Notes: a model not told the origin generated them from the sequence alone. A stretch of DNA of 5,597 bases from Azoarcus sp. (GCA_031259795.1 JAIRLA010000149.1:1-5597), one strand, 5' to 3'; counted from the stretch's first letter, positions 1 to 5,456 are shown. A program made the numbers and translations.

Positions 1-118
1 CGAACGACCGAGCGCCGGACAGACCGATCGACCGCACGACCGCACGACCGAACGACCGAACGACCGAACGACCGAACGACCGAACGACCGAACGACCGAA
101 CGACCGAACGACCGAACG
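1..118. repeat. Tandem octanucleotide array (ACCGAACG)n, cut by window edge
   Basis: From 47 to 118 there are nine exact head-to-tail copies of ACCGAACG. They are preceded in the same 8-bp phase by two ACCGCACG units (31-46), one ACCGATCG (23-30), one diverged unit (15-22), one ACCGAGCG (7-14) and a partial unit at 1-6. Variation outside the diverged unit is confined to the fifth and sixth bases. The homogeneous right half beside a degenerate left half fits repeat expansion by slippage. The array carries no stop codon in any frame simply because each strand lacks T or A, so openness is not evidence of coding. The left boundary lies outside the window. Confidence 0.95.
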
Positions 119-351
119 ATGCCAGCATTGTCATTGTTTGCTTCATTGTCATTGCATTTCCCGTATTGCCCCTTTGAAGGCCTGTGAGCGTATTTTCAAT
201 AAAACTTTACAAGTTTATCTTCGACCATTTGCGCTTGCAACGTCTATTCGTATAAAACCCAATACCTTCCGCTATTGTCATTACGAACGTGACAAAACTA
301 TCCGGACGATCTTGTAAGCCGCCCCGGCTCGCGGAAGGTTGAACCGGTGCA
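119..351. other. AT-richer intergenic stretch with short ATTGTCATT repeats
   Basis: No gene is visible here. Base composition drops clearly towards A+T around 181-300 compared with the rest of the window. CATTGTCATTG occurs twice as a direct repeat (126-136 and 144-154), and ATTGTCATT recurs at 274-282. This word resembles the outer end of repeat module A (GTCATTGC), so these may be decayed half copies; that is inference. A TATAAA at 251-256 has only a poor -35 partner (TTGCGC at 229-234, 16-bp spacer) and no gene downstream. The segment 341-351 continues into the first A module and is shared with the repeat fragment near 5478-5488. Confidence 0.6.
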
Positions 352-385
352 TGGATTGCCGCGTCGCTACGTTCCTCGCAATGAC
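352..385 (-). repeat. Repeat module A, copy 1
   Basis: A 34-bp module running, on the minus strand, from GTCATTGCGAGG to GCGGCAATCCA. Its ends ATTGC and GCAAT are mutually complementary, so it can fold as a small palindrome. The core is slightly diverged from the other copies (GTAGCGACG in place of GAAGCGACG). It forms the outer end of the left 131-bp arm and faces copy 3 (828-861). Confidence 0.85.
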
Positions 386-405
386 GAATTCTCCCGATGG
401 ATTCT

Positions 406-452
406 CCTCCCCCGCTTGGCGGGCGAGAGGGTGGCCGAAGGCCGGGAGAGGG
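406..452 (+). repeat. Repeat module B, copy 1
   Basis: A GC-rich module of about 47 bp, beginning CCTCCCCCGC and ending CGGGAGAGGG. It contains two small hairpins: CCCGC-TTG-GCGGG at 411-423 and GGCC-GAA-GGCC at 433-443. Its near-copy lies in reverse at 761-808. Spurious translations of this module give the familiar LPRLAGERVPERRERV-type peptide. Confidence 0.85.
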
Positions 453-459
453 CTTCGTT

Positions 460-564
460 CCATCCGGCGCGAAGCGTCGCTGATTAAAGAGGGAAGGGTG
501 GAAGAAATGGAGCGCTTGTTCATTCTCCATCGCCAAGAAATCAGCGTCGATTCGCTCCGTATGG
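460..564. repeat. C-loop-C hairpin unit 1
   Basis: Forward module C at 460-482 (CCATCCGG to CGTCGCTG) is followed by a 59-bp loop and a reverse C copy at 542-564. The arms pair at 19 of 23 positions. The loop begins ATTAAAGAGGGAAG and ends CGCCAAGAAAT, matching the beginning and end of the loop in unit 2. Reverse C is followed by GGAAACCCTCTCCC (567-580), the start of a B module that breaks off after about 10 bases. Confidence 0.8.
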
Positions 565-586
565 AAGGAAACCCTCTCCCACCCTC

Positions 587-675
587 GTCATTACGAAAGC
601 CGCCCCACCTCGTCATTGCGAGGCGCGAAGCGACGTGGCAATCCAGTTCCTTCCATACGGAGCGAAGCGACGCTG
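587..675 (+). repeat. Extended half-A + A + C block
   Basis: This 89-bp block contains a half copy of A (GTCATTACGAAAGCC at 587-601), a short C-rich linker, a full A module (612-645, copy 2) and the forward C arm (653-675). The same block, with about 11 mismatches and no gaps, occurs in the opposite orientation at 5354-5442. The shared order and spacing show that half-A, A and C travel as one unit and are not chance neighbours. Confidence 0.85.
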
Positions 676-753
676 GATAAAAAGGGGAAGAAGGAACGAG
701 ATGCCTGTCCACGCCCCACCGCAAAGAAAACAGCGTCGCTTCGCTCCGTATGG
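653..753. repeat. C-loop-C hairpin unit 2, perfect 23-bp arms
   Basis: The arm 653-675 (CCATACGG to CGACGCTG) and the arm 731-753 are exact reverse complements over 23 bp, enclosing a 55-bp loop (676-730). The loop starts GATAAAAAGGGGAAG and ends CCGCAAAGAAAA, like unit 1. An exact match this long beside the diverged unit 1 suggests either recent origin or homogenisation. It is not a rho-independent terminator: the loop is long and no T-run follows the arm. Confidence 0.9.
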
Positions 754-760
754 TTGGAAA

Positions 761-808
761 CCCTCTCCCGCCTTTCGGGCACCCTCTCGCCCGCCAAGCG
801 GGGGAGGG
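761..808 (-). repeat. Repeat module B, copy 2
   Basis: This is the reverse-orientation counterpart of the module at 406-452, 48 bp from CCCTCTCCCG to GGGGGAGGG on the plus strand. The inner hairpin at 770-780 keeps its pairing through a compensating change relative to copy 1: G434:C442 in copy 1 corresponds to C:G here (plus-strand positions 779 and 771). It is joined to A copy 3 by a linker of about 19 bp that matches the A-B linker at 386-405 in reverse. Confidence 0.85.
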
Positions 809-827
809 AAGTCCATCGGAAGAACTC

Positions 828-861
828 GTCATTGCGAGGAGCGCATCGACGCGGCAATCCA
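828..861 (+). repeat. Repeat module A, copy 3
   Basis: A 34-bp A module from GTCATTGCGAGGAGCG to GCGGCAATCCA. The core GCGCATCGACG matches the copy at 5384-5417. It forms the outer end of the right 131-bp arm. Its minus-strand translation contains the common repeat peptide motif ending in LAMT. Confidence 0.85.
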
Positions 862-868
862 GCGCGTT

Positions 869-891
869 CCATCCGGCGCGCAGCGCCGCTG
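869..891 (+). repeat. Repeat module C, unpaired copy
   Basis: CCATCCGGCGCGCAGCG followed by CCGCTG is a diverged forward C module five bases after an A-plus-GCGCG junction. The A-then-C order is the same as at 612-675. No reverse C partner follows, and the sequence after it (GATCTGCTGG) does not match the loop of the two hairpin units. It is the repeat element closest to the nnr start, about 110 bp away. Confidence 0.7.
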
Positions 892-943
892 ATCTGCTGG
901 AACAGGCTTCCGGCAGAAATACCACAAAATCCTTCCGCGCCCT

Positions 944-972
944 TTTTCTTTGTCATGCCCGGTGCGTAGAAT
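944..972 (+). promoter_or_regulatory. Weak candidate sigma70 promoter for nnr
   Basis: TAGAAT at 967-972 matches the -10 consensus at five of six positions. The hexamer 17 bp upstream (TTTTCT, 944-949) is a poor -35. It lies 33-60 bp before the preferred nnr start in the only non-repeat DNA between the repeat locus and the gene. This is a position-based guess. Confidence 0.25.
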
Positions 973-1004
973 CGGCGGTATCGCTCCGCCGCCATGTGTC
1001 CGCC

Positions 1005-2588
1005 ATGTCTTCCCTGTCCGTCTTGCCCGTCCACACCGTCCGCGACATCCGCGAAATCGAACGCCAGTGCCTTCCCGGCGCGCAGCCTCCGTTGATGGAG
1101 CGCGCCGGGCGCGCCGCCGCGCGGGACGCCGCCTGTCTGATCGAGTCTCGCCCCGGCCCCGTTCTTGTCGCTTGCGGGCCGGGCAATAACGGCGGCGATG
1201 GTTTCGTGCTGGCGCGCGAATTGCTCCGCCGCGGGCGCGAAGCCGTCGTCGCCTTTGCCGGCGATCCCGCCCGCCTGCCCGAGGACGCCGCGCGCGCGCA
1301 CGCCAGCTTTCTCCACGCTGGCGGCAAGACCTGCGCCGATTTGCCCCCCGCGCCGGAAAGCGGGTGGGCGCTGGCGGTCGATGCGCTTTTCGGCATCGGC
1401 CTGCAACGTCCCATCGCCGGTCAATACCATGACTGGATCGGTGCCCTCAATACCCTCTCCGCGCCGCGCCTGGCCGTCGACATGCCGAGCGGGCTCGACG
1501 CCGATACGGGCCGCGCGCCGGGCGTCTGTTTCCGCGCCACCCACACGACGACCTTCATTGCCCTCAAACCCGGCCTGCTGACGTGCGACGGCCCCGATTA
1601 CTGCGGCGAAATCTCGCTCCAGCCCATCGGCATCGACCCTTCCGCCCATGTGGCCGCCGCTGGCTGGCGCGTCGCCCCGGAGATTTTCAGCGCATGGCTC
1701 GTCCCGCGTCCGCGCAATGCGCATAAAGGCATGTATGGCGACGCCGGCGTTCTCGGCGGCGATATCGGCATGACCGGCGCGGCTTTACTGGCGGCGCGGG
1801 CGGCCTTGCTGCTGGGCGCGGGCCGGGTTTACGCGGGGATTCTCGATCCCGGCGCGCCGGCGTGCGATCCCGCCCATCCCGAACTGATGCTGCGCCCGGC
1901 CGGACAATTGCCCGCGCGGCTCGACGCGCTCGCCGCCGGGCCGGGACTGGGAACCGGCACCAGGGTAAGACAGCTGCTGCAAGAAGCGATCGGGCGCGAT
2001 ATCCCCTTGTTGCTCGATGCCGACGCGCTCAACATCATCAGCCGCGATCCCGCGCTGGCGGAAGCGCTCGCGGCGCGGCGGGCGGCGACCGTCCTGACCC
2101 CGCATCCCGCCGAAGCCGGGCGTTTGCTTGCCGTCCCCACGGACGAAATCCAGTCCGACCGCCGCGCCGCCGCGCTTGAACTGGCGCGGCGTTACCGCGC
2201 CCGCGTCGTGCTCAAGGGTTGCGGCAGCCTCATCGCCACCCCGGAAGGACGCTGGTACATCAACACTACCGGCCATTCCGGCATGGCGAGCGCCGGCATG
2301 GGCGACGTGTTGAGCGGCCTCATCCTCGCCCTGCTTGCCCAGGGCTGGCCCGCCGACATGGCCCTGATCGCCGGCGTCCACCTGCACGGCGCCGCCGCCG
2401 ACAGACTGGCCCATGCCGGTATCGGCCCGGTGGGACTGAGCGCGGGCGAAACCATCACTGCCGCGCGCGAAGTTTTCAACGATTGGCTGCGCGGAGACCT
2501 GGGTGTTTTGCAAGGACGCCCGGCGGGAGGCGGGGCGCGGGCATCAGGAATCCCCGATCCCCGATTCCCGGGGCCTGATCCTCAGTAA
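1005..2588 (+). CDS. nnr: Bifunctional NAD(P)H-hydrate epimerase / ADP-dependent NAD(P)H-hydrate dehydratase
   Basis: Repairs hydrated NAD(P)H in the cytosol: the N-terminal domain epimerises R- and S-NAD(P)HX, and the C-terminal domain dehydrates S-NAD(P)HX at the expense of ADP. In the 527-aa product the YjeF N-domain shows GPGNNGGDG (58-66) and DMPSGLDADTG (159-169). The ribokinase-like C-domain shows NAHKGMYG (238-245), AAGPGLGTG (310-318), LLLDADALN (335-343), LTPHPAEAGRLL (364-375) and NTTGHSGMASAGMGD (420-434), with the likely catalytic Asp at 434. Length is close to the roughly 515 aa of the E. coli enzyme. The ATG at 1005 was chosen because homologous sequence starts there. The frame is open back to 750, but that extension is repeat DNA. 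No clear Shine-Dalgarno precedes the ATG, and GTG at 996 is an alternative. The last 32 residues (496-527) are a Pro/Gly/Arg-rich tail beyond the usual family end, overlapping the convergent gene. Confidence 0.93.
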   Translation: MSSLSVLPVHTVRDIREIERQCLPGAQPPLMERAGRAAARDAACLIESRPGPVLVACGPGNNGGDGFVLARELLRRGREAVVAFAGDPARLPEDAARAHASFLHAGGKTCADLPPAPESGWALAVDALFGIGLQRPIAGQYHDWIGALNTLSAPRLAVDMPSGLDADTGRAPGVCFRATHTTTFIALKPGLLTCDGPDYCGEISLQPIGIDPSAHVAAAGWRVAPEIFSAWLVPRPRNAHKGMYGDAGVLGGDIGMTGAALLAARAALLLGAGRVYAGILDPGAPACDPAHPELMLRPAGQLPARLDALAAGPGLGTGTRVRQLLQEAIGRDIPLLLDADALNIISRDPALAEALAARRAATVLTPHPAEAGRLLAVPTDEIQSDRRAAALELARRYRARVVLKGCGSLIATPEGRWYINTTGHSGMASAGMGDVLSGLILALLAQGWPADMALIAGVHLHGAAADRLAHAGIGPVGLSAGETITAAREVFNDWLRGDLGVLQGRPAGGGARASGIPDPRFPGPDPQ

Positions 2589-4214
2589 GTAGACCGGGCG
2601 CAATTCCCTGGCCCGCGTGCGCGGGTCGAGAAAGCGCATCTTGAGCCGGGTGACGCGGTAATCCGGGCTGTATTCCAGCACGTCGATCGGCAGTTTCGCC
2701 GCTTCGAGCACTTCCCGGTCCGCGGCGGTGGCGTACAGCACCACCGATGTCTCGATCTTGCCGAGTTCTTCGAGGCCGATGTCCGGGGTGAGCCGCCCGG
2801 TGGCGATGTCGAAGCTCGCCGCCCGCCCGCCGCCCGCGAGGAAGTAAAGACTTTCGGGGGCGATGCCCATGGCCATGGCTTTGCCGCCGAGCGTGGAACC
2901 GGCCTGGTAGGCGAGCAGGCGGGGATAGAAGTTGAAGTTGAGCAGCAGCCAGAATGCCGCCGCGACGCAGACGGAAACGATCATGGGCCGGGAGGCGCGC
3001 GGCCAGCGGGAAACGAAGCCGGCGCCGGCCAGCAGCAGCGCCGCCGCGCCCGCGCCGATGCGCCAGTCGCGCAGGGGAAATATCCAGGCGTTCAACAGGA
3101 ACGCGGCGACCGCCAACGCCGCGAATACCGCGATCTGCACGCGCAGCAAAGCGCGGCGGCTGCCGGGATGGACAAGCCGCGCCGGCAGCCAGCCCGCGAG
3201 GTGGATGGCGAAAAAGGGCAGGAGGATATTGAGGTAGTGCGGCAGCTTGAACTGCGAGAGCGAGATGATGGAAAACATCGTCACGATCGTGCCCAGCGTG
3301 AGGGCTTCCCCCCGGGCGCGGGGCCAGAAACGGTCATGCGTGAGCCGCCGCAGGCTCGAAGCCAGCGACCACAGCGCCAGCGGCGACCAGGGCAGGAACG
3401 CCCACAGGAAGGTGTGATAGAAAAACAGCGGGTCGTCGGCGCCGGCATTGCCGAATCGTTCTCCGGCCAGGCGTTCGGTATTCTGCGACCACAGGATGAA
3501 TTTCACTCCGTCGGCGCCGAATTGCTGGAAATAGGCGACGAGTACCGGCGAGATGAAGAGCAGGACGAGCGGCGCCAGTATCAACCAGCCCGGATCGAAA
3601 AGCCGCCGCCAGTCGCAGAGGTAGACGAGGTAAAGAAAGACGGCGATCGGGGGCATGGCGACGCCGATCATGCCCTTGGCGGCGAAGCCGAGCGCCAGTC
3701 CGAGCGCGCCGAGCGTGAGGTGTTGCCGGCGCTTGAGTTCGTTGCCGTCGTGGCTGGCGAAAGCGAGCAATTGCCAGGTCGAGAAAATGATGGCTCCGGT
3801 CAGGATCGCGTCCATGCGGACATCGTTGTTGGCGAGCATGAACGCGAAGGCGCTCGCCAGGATCACCCCCGCCAGCCGCCCGCTTGCCGCCGAATGCAGC
3901 ATCGTCCCGAGGCGGACGGTGGAATGCACGGCCAGGATCGAGAAGAGCAGCGAGGGCAGTTTGTAGGCGAAGGCGTTGACCCCGAGGAACTTGAACGAAA
4001 GCGCCGCCAGCCAGAAGAGCAGGTGCGGCTTGTCGAGATAATCCTTGCCCTGGGTGATGAGGTGCGACCAGTCGCCGGTTTCGTGGATGTGGAGCGCGAT
4101 GGCGGCATGGTGGGCGGAATCGTTGTTCATCAGCGGCACGAGCGCGCCGCCCGCATAGGCCGCCACGAGCAGCGTGTAACAGGCCAGCGCGGCGCCGGAG
4201 CCGAAAACCCGCAC
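2544..4214 (-). CDS. GT-C (ArnT/PMT-like) membrane glycosyltransferase
   Basis: A 556-aa integral membrane protein of the dolichyl/polyprenyl-phosphate-sugar glycosyltransferase superfamily (GT39/GT83, Pfam PMT type). Members transfer a sugar from a polyprenyl-phosphate carrier to an acceptor on the periplasmic face. A first membrane segment (about 9-29) leads into the loop with NNDSAHHAAIA (30-40), ETGDW (45-49) and GKDYLDKPHLLFW (56-68), the counterpart of the ArnT Y-x-x-KP region. Later come NNDVRMD (129-135), FLWAFLPW (269-276) and KLPHYLNILLP (323-333), another ArnT-type signature. About 12-13 hydrophobic segments run to about residue 425, then a soluble C-terminal part of about 130 residues, as in ArnT. 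The start is GTG at 4214, with GGAG 8 nt upstream inside the preceding gene. Acceptor and sugar cannot be read from sequence. The epimerase next door suggests a uronic-acid-related pathway. The 3' end overlaps nnr by 45 bp. Confidence 0.87.
   Translation of the reverse strand: MRVFGSGAALACYTLLVAAYAGGALVPLMNNDSAHHAAIALHIHETGDWSHLITQGKDYLDKPHLLFWLAALSFKFLGVNAFAYKLPSLLFSILAVHSTVRLGTMLHSAASGRLAGVILASAFAFMLANNDVRMDAILTGAIIFSTWQLLAFASHDGNELKRRQHLTLGALGLALGFAAKGMIGVAMPPIAVFLYLVYLCDWRRLFDPGWLILAPLVLLFISPVLVAYFQQFGADGVKFILWSQNTERLAGERFGNAGADDPLFFYHTFLWAFLPWSPLALWSLASSLRRLTHDRFWPRARGEALTLGTIVTMFSIISLSQFKLPHYLNILLPFFAIHLAGWLPARLVHPGSRRALLRVQIAVFAALAVAAFLLNAWIFPLRDWRIGAGAAALLLAGAGFVSRWPRASRPMIVSVCVAAAFWLLLNFNFYPRLLAYQAGSTLGGKAMAMGIAPESLYFLAGGGRAASFDIATGRLTPDIGLEELGKIETSVVLYATAADREVLEAAKLPIDVLEYSPDYRVTRLKMRFLDPRTRARELRPVYLLRIRPRESGIGDS
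2547..2570. repeat. Three heptamer copies and stem at convergent gene ends
   Basis: Three 7-bp units follow head to tail from 2550: ATCCCCG, ATCCCCG, ATTCCCG. The same stretch has a 6-bp stem, GGAATC (2547-2552) with GATTCC (2563-2568), around a 10-base loop. It lies inside the overlap of the nnr and glycosyltransferase 3' ends and encodes part of both C-terminal tails. It could slow transcription from either side, but no T-run follows on either strand, so I do not call a rho-independent terminator. Confidence 0.5.
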
Positions 4215-4217
4215 GCC

Positions 4218-5225
4218 TCAGACTCCGTAATAAGCGCGATACCAGGCCACGAAGCGGCTCACGCCGTCGAGCACGCTGGTGGAAGGGCTGAATCCCGTCC
4301 ATGCGGCGAGTTCCGCCGTATCGGCGCAAGTGGCCGGGACATCGCCGTCCTGCATCGGCAGATAATGCTTGATGGCTTGCCGCCCGAGCGCGGCTTCGAT
4401 GGCCTCGATGAAATCCATCAGTTCCACGGGGCTGTGATTGCCGATGTTGAGCACCCGGTATGGCGCGCGGGCGCGCGCCGGGTCGGGATGCCCGGGATCG
4501 AAGGCCGCGTCGGCTTCGGCGTCGAGGTCGAGCACGCGGACGACGCCCTCGGCGATGTCGTCGATATAGGTGAAATCGCGCCGCATCTTGCCGTGGTTGA
4601 AAACGTCGATGGGCCGTTCTTCGAGCATCGCCTTGACGAACAGGAACAGGGCCATGTCCGGCCTGCCCCACGGCCCGTAGACGGTAAAGAAGCGCAGCCC
4701 CGTCGTGGGCAGGCTATAGAGATGGCTGTACGTATGGGCCATCAGCTCGTTGGCCTTCTTGGTGGCGGCATAAAGGCTCACCGGGTGATCGACGTTGTCG
4801 TGCTCGGAAAACGGCATTTTCGTATTGCCGCCGTACACGCTGGAACTGGAGGCGTAGACCAGATGCTTCACCCGCCCGTGGCGGCAGCCTTCGAGGATAT
4901 TCACGAAACCCGCCAGATTGCTGTCGACGTAGGCATGCGGATTTTGCAGCGAATAACGCACCCCGGCCTGGGCGGCGAGATGGATGACGCGCTCGAACTT
5001 CTCCACCGCGAACAGGCGCGGGATAGCCGCGCGGTCGGCCACATCCAGCTTCACGAAGCGAAAGTGGCGATGCGGGCGCAGGCGTTCCAGGCGGCTCTCC
5101 TTCAATGCGGGATCGTAATAATCATTGAGATTGTCGATTCCCACCACCTCATCGCCGCGCGCGAGCAGCCGTTCGGTGATGTGCATGCCAATGAAACCGG
5201 CGGCGCCGGTGACGAGGATTTTCAT
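4218..5225 (-). CDS. UDP-glucuronate 4-epimerase (extended SDR family)
   Basis: Interconverts UDP-glucuronate and UDP-galacturonate in the cytosol using tightly bound NAD, supplying a donor precursor for capsule, LPS or lipid A decoration. The 335-aa product has the Rossmann motif GAAGFIG (7-13), the family signature NLNDYYDP (32-39), [10 protein letters not shown] (124-133) with the catalytic Ser/Thr region, and the YxxxK dyad Y152/K156 in LYAATKK. It also has [15 protein letters not shown] (178-192) and [10 protein letters not shown] (215-224). The NDYYD and GPWGRPDMA segments favour the glucuronate epimerase subfamily over UDP-glucose 4-epimerase (GalE) or dTDP-glucose 4,6-dehydratase. Length matches bacterial members. 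The ATG at 5225 opens directly on the Rossmann strand, so it is secure, though no strong Shine-Dalgarno is visible. The gene ends 3 nt before the glycosyltransferase start, so the two probably form an operon. The promoter is presumably in the 272-bp repeat-bearing gap upstream. Confidence 0.94.
   Translation of the reverse strand: MKILVTGAAGFIGMHITERLLARGDEVVGIDNLNDYYDPALKESRLERLRPHRHFRFVKLDVADRAAIPRLFAVEKFERVIHLAAQAGVRYSLQNPHAYVDSNLAGFVNILEGCRHGRVKHLVYASSSSVYGGNTKMPFSEHDNVDHPVSLYAATKKANELMAHTYSHLYSLPTTGLRFFTVYGPWGRPDMALFLFVKAMLEERPIDVFNHGKMRRDFTYIDDIAEGVVRVLDLDAEADAAFDPGHPDPARARAPYRVLNIGNHSPVELMDFIEAIEAALGRQAIKHYLPMQDGDVPATCADTAELAAWTGFSPSTSVLDGVSRFVAWYRAYYGV
4223..4226 (-). promoter_or_regulatory. 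Shine-Dalgarno for the GTG-started glycosyltransferase
   Basis: GGAG on the minus strand lies 8 nt before the GTG start at 4214 and inside the last codons of the epimerase gene, whose TGA occupies 4218-4220. This position supports the GTG start and implies translational coupling, with ribosomes finishing the epimerase close to where the next gene begins. Confidence 0.65.
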
Positions 5226-5353
5226 GTGCGGGCAAAAGGATGACTGTGATCGGAAGATGGCGGCGATTATCTCTCATCCAGAGCGCCGCGCCCCGCCCGC
5301 TGTCGAACGCCGGGCGGGCATGGGTCTACACACCACTCCGCAGGCGATAAAAA
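5226..5353. other. Non-repeat part of the gap upstream of the epimerase, with a stem-loop
   Basis: This is the presumed leader and promoter region of the epimerase operon (minus strand). An 8-bp stem, CCCGCCCG (5292-5299) with CGGGCGGG (5311-5318), encloses an 11-base loop. No T-run follows on either strand, so it is not a canonical terminator for trmJ. A minus-strand GATAAT-like -10 occurs near 5261-5266 but lacks a convincing -35. The distal part (about 5325-5353) resembles the loop end of the C hairpin units. Confidence 0.45.
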
Positions 5354-5442
5354 CAGCGTCGATTCGCTCCGTCTGGTACGAACTGGATTGCCACGTCGAT
5401 GCGCTCCTCGCAATGACGAGGGCGGGGGGCTTTCGCAATGAC
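5354..5442 (-). repeat. C + A + half-A block, inverted copy
   Basis: Read on the minus strand this holds half-A (GTCATTGCGAAAGCC), a C-rich linker, a full A module (5384-5417) and a C module (5354-5376). It matches 587-675 over 89 bp with about 11 mismatches and no gaps, in opposite orientation. The bases before C on the plus strand (GCGATAAAAA) resemble the 3' loop ends of the hairpin units. No clear partner C arm lies about 55 bp away. It sits between trmJ and the epimerase gene. Confidence 0.85.
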
Positions 5443-5456
5443 AAGGCGGGGAAGTA

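Larger units (their letters stand above)
352..891. repeat. Composite repeat locus of modules A, B and C
   Basis: This locus reads A(-), linker, B(+), C(+), loop, C(-), truncated B(-), half-A(+), A(+), C(+), loop, C(-), B(-), linker, A(+), C(+). The outer arms 352-482 and 731-861 are reverse complements of equal length (131 bp), with about 18 mismatches and no gaps by eye. Two C-loop-C units (458-580 and 651-769) are diverged direct repeats of each other. Short frames run through it on both strands but contain only repeat translations such as HCEERSDAAIH and LPRLAGERVPERRERV. That pattern marks widely dispersed intergenic repeats, not proteins. No transposase is present, so any mobility would have to be in trans. 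Confidence 0.85.

Noticed and set aside
1..177. Open frame from the left edge through the octamer array to a TGA at 175-177
   Set aside because: The array cannot contain stop codons in any frame because of its composition, and the following residues (SIVIVCFIVIAFPVLPL) show no recognisable domain.
229..256. TTGCGC-16 bp-TATAAA promoter-like pair in the AT-rich gap
   Set aside because: The -35 is weak and no gene follows downstream on that strand before the repeat locus.
352..891. Possible CRISPR array
   Set aside because: Repeats differ in length and orientation, spacing is irregular, and the intervening segments are themselves repeated and not unique spacers.
281..969. Several overlapping small ORFs in the repeat locus on both strands
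   Set aside because: Their products consist of translated A, B and C modules (HCEERSDAAI, LAMT, LPRLAGERVPERRERV-like), a known source of false gene calls.
591..1724. A 377-codon minus-strand frame spanning the repeats and the 5' half of nnr
   Set aside because: It is antisense to Nnr, and its C-terminal part is translated repeat DNA. No recognisable domain is visible.
1785..2513. A 242-codon minus-strand frame opposite the 3' half of nnr
   Set aside because: A shadow of the Nnr dehydratase domain, with no family motif and a composition typical of antisense frames.
3168..5243. A 691-codon open frame on the plus strand across the glycosyltransferase and epimerase genes
   Set aside because: It is antisense to two genes with clear family motifs, its translation is low-complexity and charged (Arg/Glu/Gly/His-rich), and such long shadows are common opposite GC-rich genes.
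5292..5318. Rho-independent terminator for trmJ
   Set aside because: There is an 8-bp GC stem, but no T-run follows on either strand and it lies about 180 bp past the trmJ stop.
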